From DATMGU01 sp035555315 (GTDB taxonomy: Bacteria > Pseudomonadota > Alphaproteobacteria > ATCC43930 > CGMCC-115725), in NCBI GenBank assembly GCA_035555315.1, contig DATMGU010000121.1:42616-106615 (forward strand): DNA of 64,000 bases, read 5' to 3'. This document shows, in pieces, positions 19,013 to 28,919 of this stretch. The number at the start of each line of letters is the position of its first letter. Within the stretch, counting starts at the first letter, position 1. The notes under the pieces were generated by a model. That model did no database searches and had not been told where the DNA came from. It saw only the letters and a list, made by a program, of their open reading frames with translations. Both the position numbers and the translations under genes were made by a program.

Positions 19013-20074
19013 TTAGACGAAGGTCAGCAGCCGGCGCGGGTTGCGCACCAGAATCGTCTCTACCTCATCCTCGGAGAAGCCGCGGCGGAGCATCAGCGGC
19101 ACGACATTGCGGAAGATATGGCCATAGCCGTGTCCCCCATAGGCGAGCAGGCGTGAGCGGGTGCAGATATCCTGGCTGATCAGGATGCGCTCCAGGTGCC
19201 CATGGTCGCGCAGCAGGCGCAACCAGCGCAGGCGGGCGCCGTCATTCGGCATGTCGATGTCCGGGTTGGGGAAATAGTAGCTCTCCTCCCAGCCGAACAG
19301 GTCGAATTCGATCACCACACCCGTATCGGCCAGGCGCAGCAGACGGTCCGCGTCGAAAATCGTGCGATCGATATGGCTGATGATGACGCGGTCCATCGGC
19401 GCGCCAGCGGCGCGCGCGAACTCCGCCACCTCCCGCGGCTGATCCGCGGCGCGCCCAGGATGGACGTTCAGCGAAGCGCCGGTCTCCGCCTGGGCGATCA
19501 GCGCACCCTGTAGCACGCGCCGTTCTTGAGACGTCCAGGGCGACTGGCAGCCGATCTCGCCGATGATGCCGGCGCGGATCGGCGTGCCCCAGGCGCCTAC
19601 GGTGATCTGGTCGATGATCTCGCGGGCGAAGGCCTCGACGCCGCGGCCGGTATTCGCCGGGTCGTGGTATTCCTCCACATAATGACCGCAGCCCATCACG
19701 ATGTTGACGCCCGTGGCATGGGCGAGTTCGGCCAGAATATCGGGCTTTGGTCCCAGCCCGCCCACGGTCAACTCGACCAGGGTGGTGCCCCCCGCGTCGA
19801 GCAGCTTCGAGAGTTCGCGCCGGGCGAGTTCCCGGTCGTTCAGGCGGAAGTTCAGCGGGCGATAAGCCGATCCCCACCTTATGTCGAAGCAGTCGCAGAT
19901 CGGCATCGGCACGTCGCCGCCCACCGGCTCGGCGCGCAGCCTTGGCGGGTTAAGCTCGATCTGCAGATGCTCGTGCATGAGCGTGCGGCCCAGCGTGTCG
20001 GGAGCGACCAGGCCCGTCACCGTCTGGGCCTTCCCACGCAATGCCTCGCGTGAGACGGGGGTGACGGCGTTCAT
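19013..20074 (-). CDS. Phosphotriesterase-family amidohydrolase (PTE-like)
   Basis: This 353-residue protein has the metal ligands of the PTE/lactonase branch of the amidohydrolase superfamily: HEH near residue 35, the bridging Glu in GEIG, His in NVHPGR, His in ISHID, and the catalytic Asp in ISQDIC. Family members hydrolyse lactones or phosphotriesters; the physiological substrate here is unknown. The gene overlaps the upstream aminotransferase by 4 bases, so the two form one operon and probably act in one pathway. Confidence 0.85.
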   Translation of the reverse strand: MNAVTPVSREALRGKAQTVTGLVAPDTLGRTLMHEHLQIELNPPRLRAEPVGGDVPMPICDCFDIRWGSAYRPLNFRLNDRELARRELSKLLDAGGTTLVELTVGGLGPKPDILAELAHATGVNIVMGCGHYVEEYHDPANTGRGVEAFAREIIDQITVGAWGTPIRAGIIGEIGCQSPWTSQERRVLQGALIAQAETGASLNVHPGRAADQPREVAEFARAAGAPMDRVIISHIDRTIFDADRLLRLADTGVVIEFDLFGWEESYYFPNPDIDMPNDGARLRWLRLLRDHGHLERILISQDICTRSRLLAYGGHGYGHIFRNVVPLMLRRGFSEDEVETILVRNPRRLLTFV

Positions 20075-21402
20075 CCCCGCAGGAAGGCCGCGCGGCGATC
20101 CACGAAGCCTTCGATCGCGGTGAGCAGGGCGGCCTCCTCGGCATCGCCGAGCGGTAGCATCAGGGTGATCATGCCGCGCCGCGCGAGGTAGATCCCAGCC
20201 TCGATCATGTCGAAAAAGAACAGGTCGCGCAGCCGCGCGTCGCAGACGGCATCGGCCGGGCGGCGGATCGGCGCTAGGGTAAAATGCACATTCATGATCG
20301 AGCCCAGCCCGCTTACCCGCAGGACAGCGCCGCGCGCCGAACAGGCCGCGTTGATGCGTGCCCGGAGCGCGTCGCCGCGCGCGGTCAGCGCCTCAGCCGC
20401 CTCGGGCGGGTAGAGCTTGCTCAGCCCCGCGATGCCGGCGGCCATGCTGAGCATGTTGTTGTTGAAGGTCCCGGCATGGGGGAGCGCCCCGGCGCGGCGC
20501 GGATCGAACAGCGCCATCAGATCGGCCCGCCCGCCGAAAGCGCCGAAACTCATGCCGCCGCCCAGATACTTGCCCAAGGTCGTGAGATCGGGTGCGAGGC
20601 CGAGCAGCTTCTGCCGGCCACCGCCGGAGAGGCGGGAGGTCATCACCTCGTCCAGGATCAGCAGGGCGCCCGCCCTGGCGGTCGCGTCGCGCAGCGTGGA
20701 CAGGAATGCCGGTTCGGCGGGGATGCAGCCGCCGCTGCCCAGCATCGGTTCGACCAGCACGGCGGCCAGGTCGGCGCCATGCAGCGCGATCAGCCGTTCC
20801 GCCTCGGCGATGTCGTTGTAGGGAGCGATCACGAAATCATGCGGCACGGTCATCGGCGAGGCGCCGCCGGCGAAGGACAGCACGCTGCCGTGATAGGCGC
20901 CCAGGAACACCATGATCTTGCCGCGGCCGGTCGCGGCCTTGGCGAGCGCGATCGCCATCAGGTTCGCTTCGGTGCCGGAATTGGTGAAGCGCAGCCGCTC
21001 CATCGCCGGAAAGCGGTCACAGATCAGCTGCGCCAGCCGGCTTTCCAGGAGGTTGTGCCCGCCGAGGTTGATGCCGCCATCGAGCGCCCCGTCGATCGCT
21101 TGGCGGATGATCGGGTTGGAATGGCCGTAGAGCCCGGCGGTGTATTCGCCGAGCAGGTCGATGTAGCGGTGCCCATCCGCATCCCACAGGAAGGCGCCTT
21201 CGCCGCGGGCGAGGGCGAGGGGGAAGGGCTCGTAGAACAGCACGCTGCGCGTATTGCCGCCGGGCATCACCGCCTCGGCCTTGGCGTATTGCGCGGCGCT
21301 GCCCGGATTGGCGGCGATGTAGCGCGCCCGCGCCTCGCCCAGGGCGCGATCCAGGGTCGGAGCCGGGGGCTGATCCAGGGAGGTCATCGGCAGGGCGTTC
21401 AT
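20071..21402 (-). CDS. Class III PLP-dependent aminotransferase (GSA-aminomutase-like)
   Basis: This 443-residue enzyme belongs to the fold-type I class III aminotransferases, close to glutamate-1-semialdehyde aminomutase-like proteins. Visible features are NSGTEANLMAIALAKAATGR, LILDEVMTSRL (the PLP-pocket Asp) and the Schiff-base Lys in TLGKYLGGGMSFGAFG. A housekeeping hemL role is unlikely because it is coupled to a PTE-like hydrolase, which suggests a catabolic pathway. The ATG at 21402 has GAGG upstream. A palindrome at 21421-21441 lies directly before it. Confidence 0.85.
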   Translation of the reverse strand: MNALPMTSLDQPPAPTLDRALGEARARYIAANPGSAAQYAKAEAVMPGGNTRSVLFYEPFPLALARGEGAFLWDADGHRYIDLLGEYTAGLYGHSNPIIRQAIDGALDGGINLGGHNLLESRLAQLICDRFPAMERLRFTNSGTEANLMAIALAKAATGRGKIMVFLGAYHGSVLSFAGGASPMTVPHDFVIAPYNDIAEAERLIALHGADLAAVLVEPMLGSGGCIPAEPAFLSTLRDATARAGALLILDEVMTSRLSGGGRQKLLGLAPDLTTLGKYLGGGMSFGAFGGRADLMALFDPRRAGALPHAGTFNNNMLSMAAGIAGLSKLYPPEAAEALTARGDALRARINAACSARGAVLRVSGLGSIMNVHFTLAPIRRPADAVCDARLRDLFFFDMIEAGIYLARRGMITLMLPLGDAEEAALLTAIEGFVDRRAAFLRG

Positions 21403-21420
21403 GGCTGGCCTCGCGTGATA

Positions 21421-21441
21421 TTATTGTCTGACGAACAATAA
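21421..21441. promoter_or_regulatory. Palindromic operator candidate before the aminotransferase operon
   Basis: TTATTGT, 7 bases, then ACAATAA forms a 21-base perfect-arm palindrome. It lies 19 bases before the aminotransferase start and just after the TetR gene's stop. Size and symmetry fit a TetR-family operator, and the adjacent TetR protein is the obvious candidate ligand. Confidence 0.6.
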
Positions 21442-21459
21442 ATGTGCCTCTTGCCGCTG

Positions 21460-22206
21460 TCAATTGATCTGACTGGCCAGCCGTTCCAGCCCTGCGATCA
21501 CCGTTTCGATATACGCGGTGAAATGCGAGTCCAGAGAGATCACCGTGCCGTTCTGCCAGCGCAAGGTGAAGCTCCGGTTGGCCATGCGCGGCAGATGTGC
21601 CGCGAGCAGCGGATGCCGCTCGGCTGTCACCGAGCCGATCAGCCGCTGCATGTCTTCGGCCCAGCCGGCAGGGTCCTCCGCGGGGGCGGGGGCGAATTCC
21701 AGGGTCACGAAGCCGACTTGGGCCGCGATTACCACGTTGAACGCGGCGATCAGTCGCTGGCCGCGAAAGCCCGCCTCGCTCAGCACTTGGAGCATCCGCT
21801 CCATCAGGTCGAAATCCATGCTGGCATTGGAGACCAGTTGCGCGCCGATCAGCGGGGCGATGTTCGGATGCAGCCTTATGGCGTCGCGATAGCCGATGAA
21901 CAGCTCCCGCAGCCAATCCTGCCAGGCGGCGACAGCGCATTTGGGGTTCAGGTCGCGGAGGACATGCGCGACCAACTCCGCCAGAAGGGCGTTGCGCGTC
22001 GGGATGTGCCAGTAGATCGCCGCCGGGTAGACGCCCAGCGTCTTGGCGACATCGCGCACCGAAAAGGCGGCGAGCCCGTGCTGGTCCAGAAGCTCCAGCG
22101 CGGTGGCGACGATCTTGTCGCGCGTCAGAGCGTCGCCGGCGGCGGCCGGCGGGCGCCCGCGGCGCCCCGAGGGTTTGGATGCTACGGGTTTGGATAAGGA
22201 TGTCAT
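21460..22206 (-). CDS. TetR-family transcriptional regulator
   Basis: This 248-residue protein has an N-terminal TetR helix-turn-helix (TRDKIVATALELLDQHGLAAFSVRDVAKTLGVYPAAIYWHI) and a C-terminal ligand-binding domain resembling the TetR_C-1 type. The ATG at 22206 was chosen because the segment upstream of it in frame lies in the divergent promoter region. It is positioned between the aminotransferase/PTE operon (same strand, downstream) and the divergent ABC importer, so it probably controls one or both. Confidence 0.88.
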   Translation of the reverse strand: MTSLSKPVASKPSGRRGRPPAAAGDALTRDKIVATALELLDQHGLAAFSVRDVAKTLGVYPAAIYWHIPTRNALLAELVAHVLRDLNPKCAVAAWQDWLRELFIGYRDAIRLHPNIAPLIGAQLVSNASMDFDLMERMLQVLSEAGFRGQRLIAAFNVVIAAQVGFVTLEFAPAPAEDPAGWAEDMQRLIGSVTAERHPLLAAHLPRMANRSFTLRWQNGTVISLDSHFTAYIETVIAGLERLASQIN

Positions 22207-22358
22207 GGCGCCGCTTATAGCAGCCGCGTTCCGCGGCATCATCAGAGCAGTGGGCGGCAAGCCGGAGCTTCGAATTGCCTAGACCGCCAGTCCCGGTCAT
22301 AGTCGAGGCCAAGCGCTGCAAGTCTACCAGAAAGCAAGCGCATAAGCGGAGGAAACCA

Positions 22359-23615
22359 ATGAACGACGAGACATCATGCTCGCGGCATAGGACCATTTGC
22401 GCTATCGGCCTGACCGCCGCCCTGGCAACCTGCGGCGCGCCGGCTTTCGCGGCCGATCCCATTCGTATCGGAGTGATCGCCGAGGCGTCGTCCATCTCCG
22501 GTGCCGCCATCCCCAACGCCGCCCAGATGGCGGCCGATGAGATCAATGCCAAGGGCGGCATCGACGGGCGGAAGATCGAGATCGTCGCCTATGACGATCA
22601 CAATTCCTCGGCGGACGCGGTGCGGGCGTTCCAGCGCGCCGCCAATCAGGACAAGGTGCACGCGGTTATCGCGAGCTATGTGAGCGAGGTGGTCCTGGCG
22701 CTCGAGCCTTGGGCCGCCCGGCTGCACATGCCGATGATCACGCCGGGTGCTGCCAGCAACGAGATCAGCCTGAACATCAAGAAGGACTACGAGCACAACA
22801 AGTATACGTTTCACGGCTACCTGACCTCGGCCTTCCTCGCCCGCTCGGTCTGCGACGCGGCGAAGGATCTCCTGGTCGGCGGGTTGCACATGAAATCGGC
22901 CGTCGTGGTGAGCGAAGACGCTGCTTGGACTACGCCCCTCGATACGGGATATCTCGAATGCCTGCCGCAAATCGGCTTCAAGGTGCTCGACCATATCCGG
23001 TTCTCGCCGGATACGACCGACTTCACGCCGATCTTCAATAAGATCGAGAGCGAAAAGCCGGATGTGATGATCACCGGCATCAGCCATGTCGGCGTGCAAC
23101 CGACGGTGCAATGGCAAAGCCAGCAGGTGCCGATCCCGATGTTCGGCATCGCCTCGCAGGCGACCTCCAGCACCTTCTGGAAGGACACCAACGGTGCCAC
23201 CGAAGGGGTGCTGTTCCAAACCGTGGCCGCCCCCGGTGTCGCGACGACACCGAAATCGGTGCCGTTCACCGACGCCTATGTGAAGCGCTTCGGCATCACC
23301 CCGGCCTATTGCGGCTATACCGCCTATGACGAGGTCTACTATATCGCCGACGCGGTACATCGCGCCGGGTCGACCGAGCCGGACAAGATGGTGACGGCGC
23401 TCGAAGCGACCGACTGGATCGGCACGGTCGGCCGGGTACAGTTCTACGGCAAGGACGACCAATTCCCCCATGCGATGAAGCAGGGCGCCGAGTTCGTGTC
23501 CGGCCTGCTGGTGCAATGGCAGGATGGCAAGCAGATGACGGTCTGGCCGGACGGCGTCGCCAATACCAAGATGCGCTTCCCCGGCTTCATCAAGCTGAGC
23601 CAGGCGTCCAACTAA
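22359..23615 (+). CDS. Branched-chain-type ABC transporter substrate-binding protein (LivJ-like)
   Basis: This 418-residue periplasmic binding protein (Peripla_BP_6) has a signal peptide ending near APAFAADPIRIGVIAE and the family start RIGVIAEASSISGAAIPNAAQ. GGIDGRKIEIVAYDD and the ADEINAKGG segment are typical. The ATG at 22359 follows a strong CGGAGGAAA site. It is the first gene of a five-component importer (binding protein, two permeases, fused double ATPase). The ligand may be an amino acid, amide or the substrate of the adjacent aminotransferase/PTE pair. Confidence 0.9.
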   Translation: MNDETSCSRHRTICAIGLTAALATCGAPAFAADPIRIGVIAEASSISGAAIPNAAQMAADEINAKGGIDGRKIEIVAYDDHNSSADAVRAFQRAANQDKVHAVIASYVSEVVLALEPWAARLHMPMITPGAASNEISLNIKKDYEHNKYTFHGYLTSAFLARSVCDAAKDLLVGGLHMKSAVVVSEDAAWTTPLDTGYLECLPQIGFKVLDHIRFSPDTTDFTPIFNKIESEKPDVMITGISHVGVQPTVQWQSQQVPIPMFGIASQATSSTFWKDTNGATEGVLFQTVAAPGVATTPKSVPFTDAYVKRFGITPAYCGYTAYDEVYYIADAVHRAGSTEPDKMVTALEATDWIGTVGRVQFYGKDDQFPHAMKQGAEFVSGLLVQWQDGKQMTVWPDGVANTKMRFPGFIKLSQASN

Positions 23616-23730
23616 GCCGCCCGATCGATGCGCGCGGCCTTCCGGCATCTGTCCGGGGGGCCGCGGCATGGTCGGTTTGCCGTCTTCATCCCGAAAATCC
23701 AGGTCGCTCGAACCGGCCATCGTGAGAGCC

Positions 23731-24606
23731 ATGCTCGGACTCCAGATACTGATCGACGGCTTTGCCATCAGCGCGCTCTATGCCCTGGGAGCGACCGGTT
23801 TCACCCTGATCTTCGGTGTCTCGGGCGTGCTGAACCTGTCGCATGGCGCGATCATGGTCGCCGCCGCCGTCGCCGCCTGGGCTTTGGCCGGAAACCCGCT
23901 CTTCGGGACCTATCTCGGGGCGCTGCTGGGTGTCGGGGTCGGCGTCGTGGTGGCGTTCGCCACCTATTTCATCGTCGTCCGGCCGATCCAGCGGTCGCGG
24001 GCGATCGCCGAGGTGGAGAAGGAGATCTTCATCCTGACCGGTACCTTGCTCTGGGGCATCATGATCCAGGAGGCGATCGCCTATCTCTATACCAGCAACC
24101 CAAAGACCGTACGGCCGCTGGTCGACGGGGTGATCGGCATCGCCGGCGTGCGCACGCCGATCAACGAACTCGTGACGGCCGCGATCTGCTGGTCGGTCAT
24201 CGGCCTGCTCTGGCTGCTGGTCAACCGCACCCGGGCCGGCAAGGTGCTGCTCGCCGCGTCGATAAACCCGCGCGGCGTCACCCTGCTCGGTTTCGAATTG
24301 TCGAGCGTCTATCTCCTCGTCTGGGCGATCTATGGCGTGCTGGCGGGGATCGCCGGCGTGCTGCTGGCGATGTTCCTGGGCGTCAGCTCCGACGGTATCG
24401 GTCCGCTGACCGCCAGCGCGTTTTCGATCGTCGTGCTGGGCGGTCTCGGCAGCGTCTCGGGCTCGCTCGCCGCCGCCTATGTGGTGGGGTATATCGAGAC
24501 GATCACCGCCTATATGATCTCGCCCGCCTACCGCACCATCCCGGTATTGCTGTTGCTCGTGCTGGTGGTCTATCTCCGCCCGCAAGGATTGCTGGGGCGG
24601 AGATAG
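23731..24606 (+). CDS. Branched-chain-type ABC permease (LivH-like)
   Basis: This 291-residue multi-helix inner-membrane protein begins MLGLQILIDGFAISALYALG and contains the LivH-family motif GVSGVLNLSHGAIMV, then the ABC-interaction loop with AASINPRGVTLLGF (equivalent to the EAA region) and SAFSIVVLGGLGSVSGSL. The ATG at 23731 starts just before the first helix; in-frame upstream starts exist at 23668 and 23722 but give a charged leader. It lies 115 bases after the binding protein gene. Confidence 0.88.
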   Translation: MLGLQILIDGFAISALYALGATGFTLIFGVSGVLNLSHGAIMVAAAVAAWALAGNPLFGTYLGALLGVGVGVVVAFATYFIVVRPIQRSRAIAEVEKEIFILTGTLLWGIMIQEAIAYLYTSNPKTVRPLVDGVIGIAGVRTPINELVTAAICWSVIGLLWLLVNRTRAGKVLLAASINPRGVTLLGFELSSVYLLVWAIYGVLAGIAGVLLAMFLGVSSDGIGPLTASAFSIVVLGGLGSVSGSLAAAYVVGYIETITAYMISPAYRTIPVLLLLVLVVYLRPQGLLGRR

Positions 24607-24610
24607 CGTC

Positions 24611-25542
24611 ATGATCGCGCTGCGCGCCATCACCCGCTCCCGCCTGGTCTGGATCAGCCTGCTGATCGTGGCCATCGCCGCGACCCTGCCGCTGTATGTT
24701 TCCGCCTATATCCTGGGGCTGCTGACGCTCGCCTATTACTTCGGCGTCTTCGCCATGGCCTGGGACCTGCTGTTCGGCTTCGCCGGCGAGGTGAATTTCG
24801 GGCCGACCTTCCTGATCGGCCTCGGCGCCTATACCGCCGGCATCCTGAACAGCCGCTACGGCTTGTCGATCCCGGTCTGCGTCGTCGCGGGGGCGGCGGC
24901 GGCCGTCGCCGGCGGCGTGCTGTTGGCGCTGCCCGCCCTGCGCCTGCGCGGGCCGTATTTCGGGCTGATCACCCTGGTCGCGGTGCTGTTGCTGCAGAAC
25001 ATGATCGTCATCTTCGCCAGCGTCACCGGCGGAGAGATCGGCATGACCGTGACCGACGTCCTGTCGATCGACGAGACGGAAAATTACGAATACGCGCTGC
25101 TGTTCATGGCGCTGAGCGGGGCGATCCTGTTCGGCCTGTCGCGCTCGCCGATCGGGCTCATCCTGCAGGCGAGCGGCCAGGATCCGATCGAGGCCGCAGC
25201 GCTCGGCTTCAACGTCGCCAAGCACAAGCTGGCGGCGTTCTGCGTCAGCGCGCTGTTCTCCGGGCTGGCCGGCGCGTTGCTCATCTTCTATCTGGGCACC
25301 GCCTCGGTCGGCACCGTGGTCGATATCAGCGTCGGCGTGCAGGTCATCATCGCCGCCGTTCTGGGCGGAAGGCGGACCATCCTGGGTGGCGCCATCGGCG
25401 CCGTGTTCCTGATCGTCGCGGGCGAGGTGCTGCGGCCGTTGGGGGAACTCAGCACCTTCGTCGTCTCGGCGGTCGCCCTCGCCGTGATCCTGTTCTTCCC
25501 GGCGGGCTTGCTCGGCATGCTGATGCGCGGTCGAGAAATGCG

Positions 25543-25546
<4 letters not shown>
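24611..25546 (+). CDS. Branched-chain-type ABC permease (LivM-like)
   Basis: This 311-residue permease partner has LivM-family motifs: MAWDLLFGFAGEVNFGPTFLIGLGAYT, LRLRGPYFGLITL, and AAALGFNVAKHKLAAF (coupling loop), ending with VQVIIAAVLGGRRTILGGAIGA. It would pair with the upstream LivH-like protein to form the channel. The start is 4 bases after the LivH stop and its end overlaps the ATPase gene by 4 bases. Confidence 0.9.
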
Positions 25547-27027
<1,481 letters not shown>

Positions 27028-27083
27028 GACACCTCCACCGGTGCCGGTCTTGATTTCGCCTTCCGTGGTCGTATGTGGAAGAC

Positions 27084-27482
27084 ATGGTACGATCTCATCG
27101 AGTCCTCGCTACCCTCTTGGCGACGGCACTGCTGGTTCCGGTACTGTGCGATACGGCCGAGGCCCAGACACAACTCTCCTCACCAAACCTGGCGCCCGGC
27201 ATTGCGCCGCGGATCGTCGATCCAAAGCCTTTGGTGCCCGCCGTTCCGACGCTGATGCAGCCGGCGCTCAGACCCTCGGTCGTGTCACCCCAGGGGCTGC
27301 CCAGCCTCACCCCGTCATCCAGCCCGCTCGAGCAGGAAAAGGCCTCGATCTATCGCGACCAGCTGCGCGCGCAGCAGAACGAGTTGCAGCTCAACAATGC
27401 CGGGCGAACCATCCAGGGCGCCGAGCGGCTGCGCGACCTCAATACCGAACTCAACCGGGTCAACCAGTCCCTGCAACCCTGA
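27084..27482 (+). CDS. Small secreted protein of unknown function
   Basis: This 132-residue protein has a convincing signal peptide (MVRSHRVLATLLATALLVPV, cleavage near AEAQ), a Pro-rich middle (PRIVDPKPLVPAVPTL...) and a helical, charged C-terminal third (LEQEKASIYRDQLRAQQNEL). The last part looks like a short coiled coil. No family is recognised. GGAAG immediately upstream favours the ATG at 27084 over a GTG at 27075. It lies between the ABC importer and glgC, with 146 bases to the glgC start. Confidence 0.65.
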   Translation: MVRSHRVLATLLATALLVPVLCDTAEAQTQLSSPNLAPGIAPRIVDPKPLVPAVPTLMQPALRPSVVSPQGLPSLTPSSSPLEQEKASIYRDQLRAQQNELQLNNAGRTIQGAERLRDLNTELNRVNQSLQP

Positions 27483-27628
27483 CCGCGCCGCGCGCATCCG
27501 GCTTTACGCGCGACCGCTTGAACCGTTCCTCGAAGCGGCCTACCGTCCAGGCTAAGCGATTGCCGGGATAGGGACACTTGGTCCGCCTTTCCGGACGCGC
27601 GCGGCCGGAACGGTTGGGAGGCATGATC

Positions 27629-28894
27629 ATGGAACGACCGGACACAAACCGGCAAAGCCTGCCGAAATCAGCCATCGCCTTGGTTCTGGCGGGGGGACGC
27701 GGGACTCGCCTGCAGCAATTGACAGACCGGCGCGCGAAGCCCGCCGTGTATTTCGGCGGCAAGTTCCGCATCGTCGATTTCGCGCTGTCGAATTGCCTCA
27801 ATTCCGGCATCCGGCGCATCGGCGTCGTCACCCAATACAGCTCGCATAGCCTGTTGCGCCATCTGCAGCGGGGCTGGGCGTTCCTGCATCCGGAGCTCAA
27901 TGAGTTCATCGATCTGCTGCCGGCGCAGCAACGCATGGGCGATGCCTCGTGGTACCGCGGCACGGCCGACGCGGTGCTGCAGAACCTCGACATCATCCGT
28001 AGCTATGGGCCGAAATACCTGGTCATCCTGGCGGGCGACCACATCTACAAGATGGATTACGGCGTGATGCTGTCGTTCCACGTCGAACAGGGCGCCCCCT
28101 GCACGGTCGGTTGCATCGACGTGCCCCTCGCCGAGGCGACGGAATTCGGCGTGATGGCGGCCGATGAGCGGAATCGCATCACGCAATTCGTCGAGAAGCC
28201 CAAGAACCCGCCGCCGATGGCCGATAATCCGGATCGCGCCTTGGCGAGCATGGGCATCTACGTGTTCGACGTGGAATTCCTCTATGCCGAATTGGAGCGC
28301 GATCTGGCCGATCCGAACTCCAGCCACGATTTCGGCAAGGACATCATCCCGAGCGTCGTCGCTCGCGGTTTAGCGACGGCGCATCCGTTCCGCATGAGCT
28401 GTGTGTCGACCGATCCGGCGGCCGAGCCGTTCTGGCGGGATGTCGGGACGATCGATGCCTATTGGCGGACCAATATCGACCTCACCTTGCCGACGCCGGC
28501 GCTCGATATGTATGACCGCAACTGGCCGATCTGGACCCATCAGGAACAATTGGCCCCGGCGAAATTCGTGTTCGACGACGACGACCGGCGCGGGAGCGCC
28601 GTCGACTCTCTGGTATCCGGTGGCTGCATCATCTCCGGTTCGACGATACGCCGCTCGGTGCTGTTCTCGCGCTGCCGGATCAATTCTTATTGCGCCGTCG
28701 AGGAGGCGGTGCTGCTGCCCGATGTCCAGGTCGGCCGCCACGCCCGGCTGCGCAAGGTGGTGGTCGATCGTGGCTGCGTCATCCCGGAAGGCCTGGTGGT
28801 CGGGGAGGACGCGGCGGCGGATGCGGAGCGATTCACGCGGACCGCCGGGGGCGTCACGTTGATTACCCGCGACATGCTCGCCCGCCTGCGATGA
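27629..28894 (+). CDS. glgC: Glucose-1-phosphate adenylyltransferase GlgC
   Basis: This 421-residue enzyme makes ADP-glucose from glucose 1-phosphate and ATP, the committed step of bacterial glycogen synthesis. Visible are the nucleotide-binding LVLAGGRGTRLQQLTDRRAK, KPAVYFGGKFRIVDFALSN, DHIYKMDYG, the sugar-phosphate site FVEKPKNPP, and the C-terminal left-handed beta-helix with IISGSTIRRSVLFSRCRI. The ATG at 27629 has GGGAGG 7 bases upstream, better spaced than the ATG at 27623. It is the first gene of the glycogen cluster. Confidence 0.96.
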   Translation: MERPDTNRQSLPKSAIALVLAGGRGTRLQQLTDRRAKPAVYFGGKFRIVDFALSNCLNSGIRRIGVVTQYSSHSLLRHLQRGWAFLHPELNEFIDLLPAQQRMGDASWYRGTADAVLQNLDIIRSYGPKYLVILAGDHIYKMDYGVMLSFHVEQGAPCTVGCIDVPLAEATEFGVMAADERNRITQFVEKPKNPPPMADNPDRALASMGIYVFDVEFLYAELERDLADPNSSHDFGKDIIPSVVARGLATAHPFRMSCVSTDPAAEPFWRDVGTIDAYWRTNIDLTLPTPALDMYDRNWPIWTHQEQLAPAKFVFDDDDRRGSAVDSLVSGGCIISGSTIRRSVLFSRCRINSYCAVEEAVLLPDVQVGRHARLRKVVVDRGCVIPEGLVVGEDAAADAERFTRTAGGVTLITRDMLARLR

Positions 28895-28919
28895 TTTCGA
28901 TCGGCTGCTCCGGGTGGTG

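Noticed and set aside
23628..24614. Second long plus-strand frame over the LivH-like gene
   Set aside because: The product is Arg-rich and unlike a membrane protein, whereas the overlapping frame is a clear LivH-type permease.
27073..27255. 60-codon frame starting just before the small secreted protein
   Set aside because: It overlaps the gene with a clean signal peptide in another frame and has no features of its own.
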